Positions 23,795 through 31,383 of a stretch of DNA of 64,000 nt are shown here, one piece after another. The first letter of the stretch is position 1, and every line of letters starts with the position of its first letter. A model generated the notes under the pieces. The model saw nothing but the letters and a program-made list of their open reading frames with translations. It searched no databases and was not told where the DNA came from. The DNA is from a virus, in the IMG/VR virus record IMGVR_UViG_3300032579_000531, positions 1-64,000 of that record; one strand, 5' to 3'. Made by a program: the position numbers and the translations under genes.

Positions 23795-24949
23795 CTACAC
23801 TAAGTAGCTGTCCAAATCTGGCAACAAATACCCTGGGATATTGATATTATTGTTGATAATATAGTAAGGACTTGTACATTTCTTTAATCCCACCTGAGTG
23901 CCAGCGTTACGTGATATATATTGATCGTTTATAGAGCTTAAGAACTGTTTATTAGTCCAACGCCAAGATTGAAAGTACTTGGGATTATAATCATTGATCC
24001 AATGGTCGCTTTTCCATAACATAGATCCTTTGGGTTTAGCGACCTGAAATGTATCTGGATTATAATCAGGACAACATACAATCTGATAGATGTGTTTATA
24101 GTAGGTGGAAATGTATTTTGTATCAGACCCTGTTAGCTTTAATTGTTTCATTTTTTCTAGGTTGTCTAAAATAAACTCAAGAATGTTGTGCGCCTGCATT
24201 ACAGGAATCATTGGTGCGTCGGGGGACCAATAAAACATTTCTGTATTTCTGTCCGGGTCCTGAGCTCCGCCTAGATTATCAGTAAAATACGCATAAAAAG
24301 AATTGTTACTAATCCCGCATTTAATTTTATCATATCCGAGTACTACGCCTACACTCTTATTTTTTTCTATTTGGGCTTGTTCAAATTTTGATTTACGATT
24401 AAATCTAAAAAACGATAGCATCGACTGATAGTGATTACTTGCAAAGAAATCTGATTCAGATAGTTCTTGCTGAATACATTCTGAGTAATCATCAACTACT
24501 ATATTAGTATTAGGATAGTTCTTTTTAATATAATCTAAGACAGGAACTACTGCGTATTCAAACTCACTGGATAAATTAGAAGAATCTTTATTGCTACTGT
24601 CGGGATCTTTGAATTTACGTTCAGCAAATGCCCAGCGTGTGAATATTTCATCAACGTGAATGCCATTACTTAAAAAACTATTCAATACCGTCCATGAGTC
24701 CATTCCACCACTAAAGTGTATGATTACATAGTCATACTTGTCGCGAATTTGCTGAGCACGTTCTCTATATAAATCTCTTAGGGTACCTGCGGGCCGGTGA
24801 CTCCAGTTGATAGCATTAAATACATCGTCATGAAACTTCCAAATCAATTCTTTGCCTGTTTTGGAGGCTTGAAACACAGCCTCAGACTTGTTTATGTATA
24901 TTTGATCGCCGACTGTATAATAGCCATGTGGTGAATTAATTGGAATCAT
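23795..24949 (-). CDS. PP-loop ATP pyrophosphatase family protein
   Basis: 384 residues from the ATG at 24949 (ATGA overlap with the upstream methyltransferase). DYVIIHFSGGMDSWTVL at residues about 73-89 is the PP-loop SGGxDS ATP-binding motif of QueC/ThiI/asparagine-synthetase-type enzymes, which adenylate a substrate and release pyrophosphate. The C-terminal 200 residues show no recognised domain. It lies last in a cluster with two methyltransferases and TctC receptors, so tRNA or small-molecule modification is plausible but unproven. Confidence 0.83.
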   Translation of the reverse strand: MIPINSPHGYYTVGDQIYINKSEAVFQASKTGKELIWKFHDDVFNAINWSHRPAGTLRDLYRERAQQIRDKYDYVIIHFSGGMDSWTVLNSFLSNGIHVDEIFTRWAFAERKFKDPDSSNKDSSNLSSEFEYAVVPVLDYIKKNYPNTNIVVDDYSECIQQELSESDFFASNHYQSMLSFFRFNRKSKFEQAQIEKNKSVGVVLGYDKIKCGISNNSFYAYFTDNLGGAQDPDRNTEMFYWSPDAPMIPVMQAHNILEFILDNLEKMKQLKLTGSDTKYISTYYKHIYQIVCCPDYNPDTFQVAKPKGSMLWKSDHWINDYNPKYFQSWRWTNKQFLSSINDQYISRNAGTQVGLKKCTSPYYIINNNINIPGYLLPDLDSYLV

Positions 24950-25575
24950 CGGTAGCACATAAATGAAGTAAAACACCAGCTGGCATCAATAATTTGTATA
25001 TTTTTAAATCCAATGCACTCTAAGGTATCCAGGTACCACTTGGGATCTCGGATATACATTATATCTTTTACAGCGTTTTCTTTAGATTCAATTTCTTCCA
25101 GAGTTACACCTTGCGCTAATTTCCAATTATGATAATGATTTATAGCAGTAGGATCCAGACTTGTCTTTTCGCTTAAGATAAAGAAACCGTCTGGTTGCAT
25201 ATTACGATGTATGTCTATTAGATATTTTTCTTTATCTTCTATAAAGTGTAAAGTCCAGTTACACAGAACAGCATCAAATGTTTCGTTGGGAAATCTATCA
25301 CTGTGTATCAATCTAGCAACGCTGGGATCACAATATTTTAACATTGCATGACTGGCCTCGACACCTATTAAGTTATCAAATCCTGCAGAATTTAATCTAC
25401 GTAGAGTTTCTCCTGTGGCGCAACCTACATCAATGATGCAACTCGATTCTTCTAAGTACCATTTGCACATACTAACGCATTTATCAATTACAAGATCGTA
25501 GTTGGGTATATGTTGACGTGCATGGTCAACAAAGTTTTTGGCAATGCCATCATCAAACTTCCAAGGTTGGGTCAT
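24946..25575 (-). CDS. SAM-dependent methyltransferase, CmoA-like pattern
   Basis: 209 residues from the ATG at 25575. FDDGIAKNFVDHARQHIPNYD resembles the F..xVAxxFxxMIxRSxPGY N-terminus of CmoA-type enzymes. Motif I is CIIDVGCATGETLRRL, motif II end GVEAS, motif IV DAVLCNWTLHFI. CmoA makes carboxy-SAM for tRNA wobble uridine modification, but a generic Methyltransf_11 role is equally possible. The adjacent PP-loop enzyme would fit a base-modification pair. Confidence 0.8.
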   Translation of the reverse strand: MTQPWKFDDGIAKNFVDHARQHIPNYDLVIDKCVSMCKWYLEESSCIIDVGCATGETLRRLNSAGFDNLIGVEASHAMLKYCDPSVARLIHSDRFPNETFDAVLCNWTLHFIEDKEKYLIDIHRNMQPDGFFILSEKTSLDPTAINHYHNWKLAQGVTLEEIESKENAVKDIMYIRDPKWYLDTLECIGFKNIQIIDASWCFTSFMCYR

Positions 25576-25585
25576 ATGGGTTATG

Positions 25586-26185
25586 TTACTTGATATTTTG
25601 GTAAAAGTCAATGGTCTTTTGTTGTTGCTCTCGAAAATCTTCTGCGGTTCCATTCCAGGGGCGGAACTCTAAATCTTCAAGACGTTGACGGTATTTGTCT
25701 TTTTTGAATCCATCAACTAATACTTGTTCTAGCTTCTTTGCTAATTCTGGATCCATTGTAGCTGGCGCAACGATGCCATACCAATTGTCTATATCTATTC
25801 CAGGATACAACGTACTTAAACAATCTATATCAAGGCCGCTGACACTATCTAATACAGCAATAGCGCAAACGTCGGGGTTAGCTTTTGCAGCCACCCAAGT
25901 GTCAAATGCAAAGTCTATTTCACCTGCAACCAATGCTTCAGCCTGTGTGGTACTACCAGTATAGGTGCGGGTAGTGGGTGTGGGTAAGCCGGCAAGTTTA
26001 ATCCATTGATTGATAACTCTTGCAGTTGGTTCGTGCCAGAATCCCAGAGTAAATCCCTCATGGACTTTTTTTAAAAAATCATTATAACTGCGAATATCTA
26101 GTGTGGAACGTGCTACAAGAACAAAACTGGTACGGGCTACAGGTGTTAACGGGACAAAACTGTCCCGTGTATATCCTAAGGACAT
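25586..26185 (-). pseudogene. C-terminal part of a split TctC (Bug-type) receptor
   Basis: 199 residues aligning to residues from about 90 to the end of TctC: SFVPLTPVARTSFVLVA, DTWVAAKANPDVCAIA, DIDNWYGIVAPATMDPELAK. It starts with an ATG that overlaps the stop of the N-terminal part (TAATG), so the halves could be translated in a coupled way and might still pair. The frame stays open with no internal stops. The break coincides with a diverged tandem repeat in the preceding part. Whether this is a functional two-piece receptor or a decaying gene is open. Confidence 0.75.
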
Positions 26186-26448
26186 TACGCTAGATTAGAT
26201 CCAACGCTGGTAGCACAACCTACCATTAATTTGTCTGCTAAGTTTGCACCAACTGAAGTAGCACAACCTACCATCAAACTACTATCTTTACTCGAGGCGT
26301 AACGAGCACCAACAGCGTTATTATCGCCTGGCATGTTTGTTACAGTAACGTCGTAACCTGCTTCTTTAAGAATATCCATAGCAATACGACCAACTGAGTC
26401 AGTTGCGCCACCTTGAGGATAAGGAACTACGATTTCTAATTTTGACAT
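26185..26448 (-). pseudogene. N-terminal part of a split TctC receptor, no signal peptide
   Basis: 87 residues. EIVVPYPQGGATDSVGRIAM matches the start of mature TctC (compare EIVVPYPPGGATDSLGRIVG in the neighbour at 26472), but there is no signal peptide; an ATG with a CGGAG site begins directly at the mature part. It ends in a direct repeat, LMVGCATSVGANLADK then LMVGCATSVGSNLA, where the second copy (41 nt, not a multiple of three) breaks the frame just before the C-terminal part. A GATAAATA motif lies 25 nt upstream, so it may be transcribed late. Confidence 0.75.
26204..26291 (-). repeat. Diverged tandem repeat at the TctC break
   Basis: Two adjacent coding units (LMVGCATSVG[A/S]NLA). 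The first 14 nt of each unit match exactly and the rest differ at mostly synonymous sites. Confidence 0.7.
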
Positions 26449-26471
26449 ATTATTACTCCGGGAATATGCAA

Positions 26472-27413
26472 TTATTTATCTACTTCTGCGGCAATACGCT
26501 TTAGTATCTGCAAATTACGTTTTTGTAACACAAGTAGAGATTCTGAAGTGCCACCATATGTTTTAATATTAAGCATATCCATCTTTTCGCGGTACTTAGA
26601 TTCTTTAAATGCTGCATTAATGATTCGGTTCAACTCGTCTACGGTAGCCTTGGGAGTACCTGTTGGAGCCCATAACCCGTACCATACACCCACATTCAAT
26701 TCTGGGTGTGCAGTTGATATAGCAATAGCCGAGCTGTCGGGTTTAATTTTTTTAATAACTGATAATCCACCCTGGTCCAATGTAGCAAGTACACGGACCT
26801 TGTCGGCAGCAAAGAACGGCTGAATTGCTAACCATGTATCAAATCCCGACATGACCTGCCCGCCAACTAAGTCCTGCATTTGCGGAGTAGATCCTTTGTA
26901 CAAAATGATTGTCGGACGAGGCAACCCCTCTTTCTTAGCCCAATCATAAAATATATTAGCAGTATTGGCATTCCAAAACGCCAAATTAAATTTATCTGGA
27001 TTCGCCTTAACATAAAATTTAAACTGTTCGTAATTTTTAATAGGACTACCGGAGGGCACCGCCAGTACATAACTAATATTTGCTAACGGTACAATAGGAA
27101 CAAAACTTTGTTCTGTGTATTCCATACCTTGTGCTTTAAATGCTATGTTAGCGTCAAGAGCACCTGTTGCACCAACAAACAATGTTTTGCCATCGGGTTT
27201 TCCTTTAGCAACATAATTGGCACCAATGACAGCATCAGCTCCGGGCTTGTTTACAACAATACTTGGCATACCGTGTTCATTAAGAATTTCGCCAACAATG
27301 CGTCCTAGACTGTCTGTGGCCCCTCCCGGTGGATAAGGTACTACAATTTCAATTGGCTGTGCCGCAAATACTGCTGTTGATACAAATAATAATAGTGTTG
27401 CTAAAAATTTCAT
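26472..27413 (-). CDS. tctC: TctC/Bug-family periplasmic solute-binding protein
   Basis: 313 residues from the ATG at 27413, which overlaps the upstream stop as ATGA; an in-frame start 11 codons earlier would spoil the signal peptide. Signal peptide residues 1-17 (MKFLATLLLFVSTAVFA), then QPIEIVVPYPPGGATDSLGR, the TctC/Bug signature, and later NVGVWYGLWAPTGTP and TVDELNRIINAAF. Full family length. It captures a carboxylate in the periplasm and hands it to TctAB; the partner genes lie at 4.5-6.4 kb in another operon. The ligand cannot be predicted. Confidence 0.93.
   Translation of the reverse strand: MKFLATLLLFVSTAVFAAQPIEIVVPYPPGGATDSLGRIVGEILNEHGMPSIVVNKPGADAVIGANYVAKGKPDGKTLFVGATGALDANIAFKAQGMEYTEQSFVPIVPLANISYVLAVPSGSPIKNYEQFKFYVKANPDKFNLAFWNANTANIFYDWAKKEGLPRPTIILYKGSTPQMQDLVGGQVMSGFDTWLAIQPFFAADKVRVLATLDQGGLSVIKKIKPDSSAIAISTAHPELNVGVWYGLWAPTGTPKATVDELNRIINAAFKESKYREKMDMLNIKTYGGTSESLLVLQKRNLQILKRIAAEVDK
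26473..26480 (-). promoter_or_regulatory. Late promoter motif upstream of the split TctC
   Basis: Minus-strand GATAAATA, about 25 nt before the ATG at 26448. It overlaps the stop of the intact tctC gene. Confidence 0.5.
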
Positions 27414-28261
27414 TTCTTCATCCAATCTACGTAATTTTTGTTCCACTCAGCGGGATCATTGAATATGTCCTCACACAAACTGTGATGACGTGCTTTTGAA
27501 TCTCGTGTAAACTCTACAACAAAGCGACCAATTTTCTTTGGATCTTTAAACATACCAAAGTTATCGGGGAACTCTGTTTTAAGTTGTTCGTAAACATCTA
27601 GGTTAGCAGTAAAGCCATTAATTTCCATAATAGTCTTTAGTGCAGCAATACTTGAGTTAGCGGCTGTACACTTGATACTGCCGTTAACTGCGGCCAGCAT
27701 AGTCATGTCGCCAGCTTGCCATTCTGTATAAGGGATTTCGTATTCCAAGTCGTGCCAAAAGTCGTGCGGTAGTATATCTTGGTTGCCGTTCCACATCCAC
27801 TTAGGATGGCGGCTTTCTACAATAATGTGATCACCTCTATGTGCTAAGTGTCTCATAAACCAAGCATGGTCGTGGTGGCCAAATAATACACCCCAACAAA
27901 AGATAATATCATATTTTTCATCATTACCAAGAAAGAACTCTGTTAAACTTTGGTTAATGATTTCCCAGTTATTATCTTTATGATACTTAGTTAATAGTTC
28001 AGTTGCCGTTTCGCAAAACTCTGGACTAATCTCCACACCTGTGTAACTTGCGGCACCATTGCTTAAACACCAATCGCCTGTTTGTCCAATGAAGCTACCG
28101 ATATCTAATATACGTTTATTAAGTAATCGCTCGGGAGGCAATAGCCATTCGTGTTTTTTAATTGTAATGTTAGGGTTCATTGGAACGCCACACTCTGGTG
28201 GACGATTCGCTCTAAAGTCTTTTTCCAAGAACTCAGGATGTTGTTTGAAGGAGTTTATCAT
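27410..28261 (-). CDS. SAM-dependent methyltransferase
   Basis: 283 residues. NKRILDIGSFIGQTGDWCLS is motif I, YTGVEISPEFCETATELL motif II, YDIIFCWGVLFGHHDHAWF motif IV. The layout resembles tRNA-U34/CmoB-like and small-molecule methyltransferases. The ATG lies directly at the 3' end of the tmRNA gene; it reads into tctC with a 4-nt overlap. Substrate unknown. Confidence 0.82.
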   Translation of the reverse strand: MINSFKQHPEFLEKDFRANRPPECGVPMNPNITIKKHEWLLPPERLLNKRILDIGSFIGQTGDWCLSNGAASYTGVEISPEFCETATELLTKYHKDNNWEIINQSLTEFFLGNDEKYDIIFCWGVLFGHHDHAWFMRHLAHRGDHIIVESRHPKWMWNGNQDILPHDFWHDLEYEIPYTEWQAGDMTMLAAVNGSIKCTAANSSIAALKTIMEINGFTANLDVYEQLKTEFPDNFGMFKDPKKIGRFVVEFTRDSKARHHSLCEDIFNDPAEWNKNYVDWMKK

Positions 28262-28603
28262 TTTATCTTTGAAAGTGAGAGAAGCCCCCGGAGGGGCTGG
28301 TTGTTTCTGTTACGAGGCATTTCCTGCCCTAAGCAGTTTTTAGGCTGCTAATGCGTAAACTGAATCGTTTGCGTCTATAGATTTGCTTGATTTATGGTCA
28401 TCGCCTACCCTGTTGCCTTTGTCGCTATCTCACCATGTCGAAACCTTGTCATCCCCACCCAAGTATACTGTCCCACGGACTTTGCACTCCCATTTGGTTG
28501 CACAATATACTTAGGTGGAGATGCCGGGAATCGAACCCGGGTCCACAATGCCTTTACTCTAAAGGAATTACAACAATTCTATTGACTATCTAACCAATCC
28601 TTT
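28262..28603 (-). ncRNA. ssrA: Circularly permuted two-piece tmRNA (ssrA)
   Basis: Read on the minus strand the order is acceptor piece, intervening stretch, coding piece, which is the permuted arrangement. The acceptor piece (about 28603-28514) has a CTAAAGGA/TCCTTTAG stem, then a tRNA-like T arm (GGACCCGGGTTCGATTCCCGG) ending CATCTCCACC at 28514. The coding piece starts GGGGATGACAAGGTTTCGAC at 28456; GGGGATG pairs with CATCTCC as a 7-bp acceptor stem. The tag frame at 28372-28340 reads ANDSVYALAA-stop, close to the E. coli ANDENYALAA. The 57-nt intervening stretch folds into an 11-bp hairpin that extends the acceptor stem. The final CCA is not fully encoded (CC then T), so it must be completed after processing. 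A C-rich hairpin ends the coding piece. It would rescue stalled ribosomes and tag proteins for ClpP-type proteases. Confidence 0.93.
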
Positions 28604-28609
28604 AGTTCT

Positions 28610-28637
28610 ATCATACAATATAATAAAACTGCTACAA
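28610..28637 (-). promoter_or_regulatory. Promoter of the tmRNA gene
   Basis: TTGTAG, 16-nt spacer, TATGAT; start expected near 28603. Confidence 0.6.
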
Positions 28638-28676
28638 TCATAAGATAGGCCAGATATGTCATATAATTATTTAGTG

Positions 28677-28853
28677 TTAAATACAGCTTGCGCCGTACTT
28701 ATTTTCACCTGGTGTGCTAGGGACAAACATGATAGCTAGGCTAACGACCCATCCAACGTATGGTACTAGAGTTAGTAAAATCCATACACCACTTTGACCA
28801 AAGTCACGAATACGTTGACTACCTGCGGCCCAAACAGGACTTATACGCTTCAC
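28677..28853 (-). CDS. Short DUF805-like membrane protein, probably truncated
   Basis: 58 residues from a GTG start. QRIRDFGQSGVWILLTLVPYVGWVVSLAIMFVPSTPGENKYG matches the C-terminal half of DUF805 membrane proteins (R-L-H-D-x-G-x-SG ... PGTxGxNxYG). The N-terminal helices of that family are missing, and a stop lies in frame just upstream. Either a remnant of a host gene or a domesticated mini-protein. Confidence 0.6.
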   Translation of the reverse strand: MKRISPVWAAGSQRIRDFGQSGVWILLTLVPYVGWVVSLAIMFVPSTPGENKYGASCI

Positions 28854-28875
28854 AGCGAGTGCCCGTTGTTAAAAA

Positions 28876-29205
28876 TTACTCAGCTACTGCGTCGAGTAAT
28901 GCACGGGCTTTGATATCTTCCAAGCTAGGCTTGGCTTTTACCTTGGTTGCTTTGGCAGATACTGTGCCATTGTACTTGGCATCAGCTGCGTCAATCGCCG
29001 CTTTATAGTCAGCGTTTGCATACAACTCAGTTGTCTTAAGGAATACAACCAATGCTGGCTTGGTCATGCCTTCTGGTAGCTCGAGCAAATTGATATCGCT
29101 ATCTGTCTTTGCAAGGATCTTAACACGAGTCATGTCAGTAGCAAAACGTACTTTATACTGACCTTTAGTTTTAGAAACACCACCAACTTTGAACAATTTA
29201 TTCAT
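28876..29205 (-). CDS. Small basic phage protein, unknown
   Basis: 109 residues from the ATG at 29205 (MNKLFKVGGVSKTKGQYKVR); a start 5 codons earlier is possible. N-terminal beta part, then a lysine/alanine-rich linker (NGTVSAKATKVKAKPSLEDI). Own promoter 75 nt upstream. Confidence 0.72.
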   Translation of the reverse strand: MNKLFKVGGVSKTKGQYKVRFATDMTRVKILAKTDSDINLLELPEGMTKPALVVFLKTTELYANADYKAAIDAADAKYNGTVSAKATKVKAKPSLEDIKARALLDAVAE

Positions 29206-29278
29206 TTTGTAAAACTCCATTTTTAAGTTAAATTAAATTTACTACATTGTATGCTGGACACACTCCAACATATTTCAT

Positions 29279-29307
29279 ATTATAGATTATTTCGAATTAA
29301 AATGCAA
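29279..29307 (-). promoter_or_regulatory. Early sigma70-type promoter with long leader
   Basis: TTGCAT, 17-nt spacer, TATAAT. A leader of about 65 nt precedes the ATG at 29205, longer than elsewhere. Confidence 0.65.
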
Positions 29308-29335
29308 CCATAATATGAAATTCCTTTTACCAAAA

Positions 29336-29464
29336 TTACTTGGCCAATTCTGTACTTTGGGACTTGACAGTTTCTACACCCTTGTCCATAATTCTAGCAA
29401 TACCACTAAAGCCCACGGTTGCCAGGATCAACCCAAATACTGTACCGATGATAAACATTTTCAT
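29336..29464 (-). CDS. Tiny single-helix membrane protein
   Basis: 42 residues: MKMFIIGTVFGLILATVGFS then GIARIMDKGVETVKSQSTEL. One membrane helix with a short charged tail, a layout common among T4-like phage mini-proteins. Follows the next upstream gene by 2 nt. Confidence 0.68.
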   Translation of the reverse strand: MKMFIIGTVFGLILATVGFSGIARIMDKGVETVKSQSTELAK

Positions 29465-29466
29465 AA

Positions 29467-29649
29467 TTAGTCTTTCTTAGAAATTGATGTCTTGGTTAAA
29501 CTCAGTAAAACTGCTGCCGCCATCCAATGTTCAAAATCTACTGGAATTGCCAGTGCAGGGAATAATGTATTCAATGCCCAGATTGCCGCAAGAGGCCCAA
29601 CGACAATCATTAATACCATGAATGCTAATGCCAAAAGAATTTTACTCAT
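29467..29649 (-). CDS. Small two-helix membrane protein
   Basis: 60 residues, hydrophobic segments LLALAFMVLMIVVGPLAAIW and a second AAAVLLSLT. TAATG-type contact with the upstream gene. Function unknown. Confidence 0.65.
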   Translation of the reverse strand: MSKILLALAFMVLMIVVGPLAAIWALNTLFPALAIPVDFEHWMAAAVLLSLTKTSISKKD

Positions 29650-29930
29650 TATACACTCTCCAACATATTTGCAGGGACCTTGTAAACTGTACCAGCTGTG
29701 GTACGAACAAGAACGTTTTTAACACTGACCTTTTCAACCACACCGTTATAAACAATACCACGACGTGAATCTGTAAACTTAACCGATGTACCTTTTACTA
29801 AAGTACCTTTATTCTTTTGACCTAACTGAGCACGGGCAAATTTAATTGCTTGACCAATGTCATCTAGTTCTGTGTTGGTAAAACTACCACTAATAATACT
29901 ACTACGAATGTCATGTAAACTTGAGTTCAT
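29649..29930 (-). CDS. Small phage protein with SH3/KOW-like end
   Basis: 93 residues. Helical N-terminus, then KGTSVKFTDSRRGIVYNGVV ... VLVRTTAGTVYKVPANML, a beta-barrel-like C-terminal part. Function unknown. Confidence 0.7.
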   Translation of the reverse strand: MNSSLHDIRSSIISGSFTNTELDDIGQAIKFARAQLGQKNKGTLVKGTSVKFTDSRRGIVYNGVVEKVSVKNVLVRTTAGTVYKVPANMLESV

Positions 29931-29939
29931 ATCTTATCC

Positions 29940-30281
29940 TTAATCTAAACGTGATCCGGCGTAAGCCTGGAAACCATATCGCTCAAATACTTCTGCCGCG
30001 GCACGAGCGCCTTCTTCTTTAGTGTCGATATTCTGACAACCCATATCACTCGGATTCCAAATCTGGAAACTACCGGTGTAACTTTTACGAATACCTGCTG
30101 CTTTCATTGCACGTCCTAACTTGGTGTTACCTTTGATACCAAAAATGTCTACCCAAGCAAAACCACAACTATACTGATCTTGTCCGCCTAACTTTTCATT
30201 GAAGTATTTGCGAGCGGCACGTTGAGCGGCTGTTTTAGCTTCAAACACAATTTCTTCAATTTGCTTTTGATCGTAGTTCAT
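29940..30281 (-). CDS. Conserved phage protein, unknown
   Basis: 113 residues from the ATG at 30281 (MNYDQKQIEEIVFEAKTAAQ), one nt after the upstream stop. YSCGFAWVDIFGIKGNTKLG and a GARAAAEVFERYGFQAYAGSRL end are typical of a phage hypothetical family. Confidence 0.75.
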   Translation of the reverse strand: MNYDQKQIEEIVFEAKTAAQRAARKYFNEKLGGQDQYSCGFAWVDIFGIKGNTKLGRAMKAAGIRKSYTGSFQIWNPSDMGCQNIDTKEEGARAAAEVFERYGFQAYAGSRLD

Positions 30282-30282
30282 A

Positions 30283-30438
30283 TTAAACTCCACACGCATC
30301 TAAAAATTTTGCTTGATCAAATCTAGGATTAGTTGATTGTGCTACCTTGGCAAACGCAATCGCTGTCGCTAACCGTTGGGCCATGTCAGGCATCGAACTA
30401 ATCTCTTTAGCCATTGCTACAAAGTGTTTTCTGCTCAT
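30283..30438 (-). CDS. Small phage protein, unknown
   Basis: 51 residues: MSRKHFVAMAKEISSMPDMA then QRLATAIAFAKVAQSTNPRF. Helical. First gene behind the promoter at 30469, with the GGAGC ribosome site of the common leader. Confidence 0.7.
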   Translation of the reverse strand: MSRKHFVAMAKEISSMPDMAQRLATAIAFAKVAQSTNPRFDQAKFLDACGV

Positions 30439-30468
30439 TTACTGCTCCTTATTAGTTACTATACAACT

Positions 30469-30497
30469 ATTATACTATTTTGGGAATTAATGGACAA
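30469..30497 (-). promoter_or_regulatory. Early sigma70-type promoter
   Basis: TTGTCC, 17-nt spacer, TATAAT, then the shared AGTTGTATAGTAACTAATAA leader and GGAGC. Confidence 0.78.
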
Positions 30498-30502
30498 CCG
30501 TT

Positions 30503-30688
30503 TTATGCTTGCCAATCTGTTGGTGCCAAGTCCACTGTTTCTTCAATTTCTGTCCACATATCGTACACACGATTAACTAGTTGAGCACGAACAGCAGGGT
30601 TTAACGGGAGCTTCTGCAACAATTCTTCAACTTCGTCCAGTTTGGAGTCAATTTCTTCTAGTAGTTCCAGAGTATAATTACTTGCCAT
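30503..30688 (-). CDS. Small acidic helical protein, unknown
   Basis: 61 residues, coiled-coil-like (LELLEEIDSKLDEVEELLQK), ends VDLAPTDWQA. Between two copies of the promoter unit. Confidence 0.7.
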   Translation of the reverse strand: MASNYTLELLEEIDSKLDEVEELLQKLPLNPAVRAQLVNRVYDMWTEIEETVDLAPTDWQA

Positions 30689-30718
30689 TTAATAGTCCTT
30701 TTTGTTCACTATACAAAC

Positions 30719-30748
30719 ATTATACATTATTGGTAATTTTTGGGTCAA
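30719..30748 (-). promoter_or_regulatory. Early sigma70-type promoter
   Basis: TTGACC, 18-nt spacer, TATAAT. It overlaps the coding end of the upstream mini-gene (ILVDPKITNNV). Confidence 0.72.
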
Positions 30749-30863
30749 CCAAAATTTGTTGCGTAAATACAACTCCGCCCAATGTGCCCTTATACATATT
30801 AGCAACGGATTTGATGTAAAACTGCATAACTTTACCGTTTTTTGTGATTAATGTATATGGCAT
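30720..30863 (-). CDS. Mini-protein, unknown
   Basis: 47 residues: MPYTLITKNGKVMQFYIKSV, ANMYKGTLGGVVFTQQIL. Own promoter just upstream; its last 10 codons double as the next gene's promoter. Confidence 0.65.
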   Translation of the reverse strand: MPYTLITKNGKVMQFYIKSVANMYKGTLGGVVFTQQILVDPKITNNV

Positions 30864-30892
30864 TTGTATTCCTTATTAATTACTATAACAAC

Positions 30893-30921
30893 AGTATAGC
30901 ATTTTGGGAATTAATGGTCAA
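30893..30921 (-). promoter_or_regulatory. Early sigma70-type promoter
   Basis: TTGACC, 17-nt spacer, TATACT, before the ATG at 30863. Confidence 0.72.
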
Positions 30922-30989
30922 TTCGAAATAGTGTGGGATTTTTGCAACAGAAATTGGTAAATATTAGATATAAAACAATAACGAATTCA

Positions 30990-31016
30990 ATAAAAAACCC
31001 GCCTAGTGCGGGTTTT
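30990..31016 (-). terminator. Rho-independent terminator
   Basis: AAAACCCGC - ACTAG - GCGGGTTTTTT on the minus strand. It overlaps the last codons of 31003-31383. Confidence 0.8.
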
Positions 31017-31383
31017 GTTTTATTATAGGTTTCACGTAAGCAACAGGAATAGTTTTTGCTCCGGATAACCAGTAAGCGCATAATCGATGCCTTCCTTCTA
31101 CTACGTATAAAGTAGGATCATTGAATTTAACATATACAGGAAGAGAGAAGGGTATATTGGCTTTTATTGTTGATATCATACTCTCTACTTTTCTCTTCTC
31201 GCCGATTTGTTTCTTAAAATGACCCCATATTCCTTTTGCCTGCGGAATAAATTTATCAATTGGTTCAGATTTTAAGTCAATGTCAACATTGTCGGGTGTA
31301 GTAGAATAAAAAACCCATGCTGCATTGGTCAAATCATGTAGATTTGGTTGTGGTTGCAGACCTACAAATTCTTTAGCTCTCAT
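31003..31383 (-). CDS. ParB/sulfiredoxin-like domain protein
   Basis: 126 residues. The C-terminal half VYVKFNDPTLYVVEGRHRLC then AYWLSGAKTIPVAYVKP carries the E/D-G-x-HR motif of ParB-like nuclease/ATPase domains. Such short domains occur often in T4-like phages, and here next to two more (31380 and 36080 genes). Overlaps the upstream gene by 4 nt. Confidence 0.78.
   Translation of the reverse strand: MRAKEFVGLQPQPNLHDLTNAAWVFYSTTPDNVDIDLKSEPIDKFIPQAKGIWGHFKKQIGEKRKVESMISTIKANIPFSLPVYVKFNDPTLYVVEGRHRLCAYWLSGAKTIPVAYVKPIIKQNPH

Noticed and set aside
28500-28545. A separate tRNA gene suggested by the T-arm sequence
   Set aside because: No D arm or anticodon arm is adjacent; the arm pairs with the coding piece of the permuted tmRNA.
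28394-28593. Plus-strand frames over the tmRNA gene
   Set aside because: They read the complement of a structured RNA gene, including its T arm.
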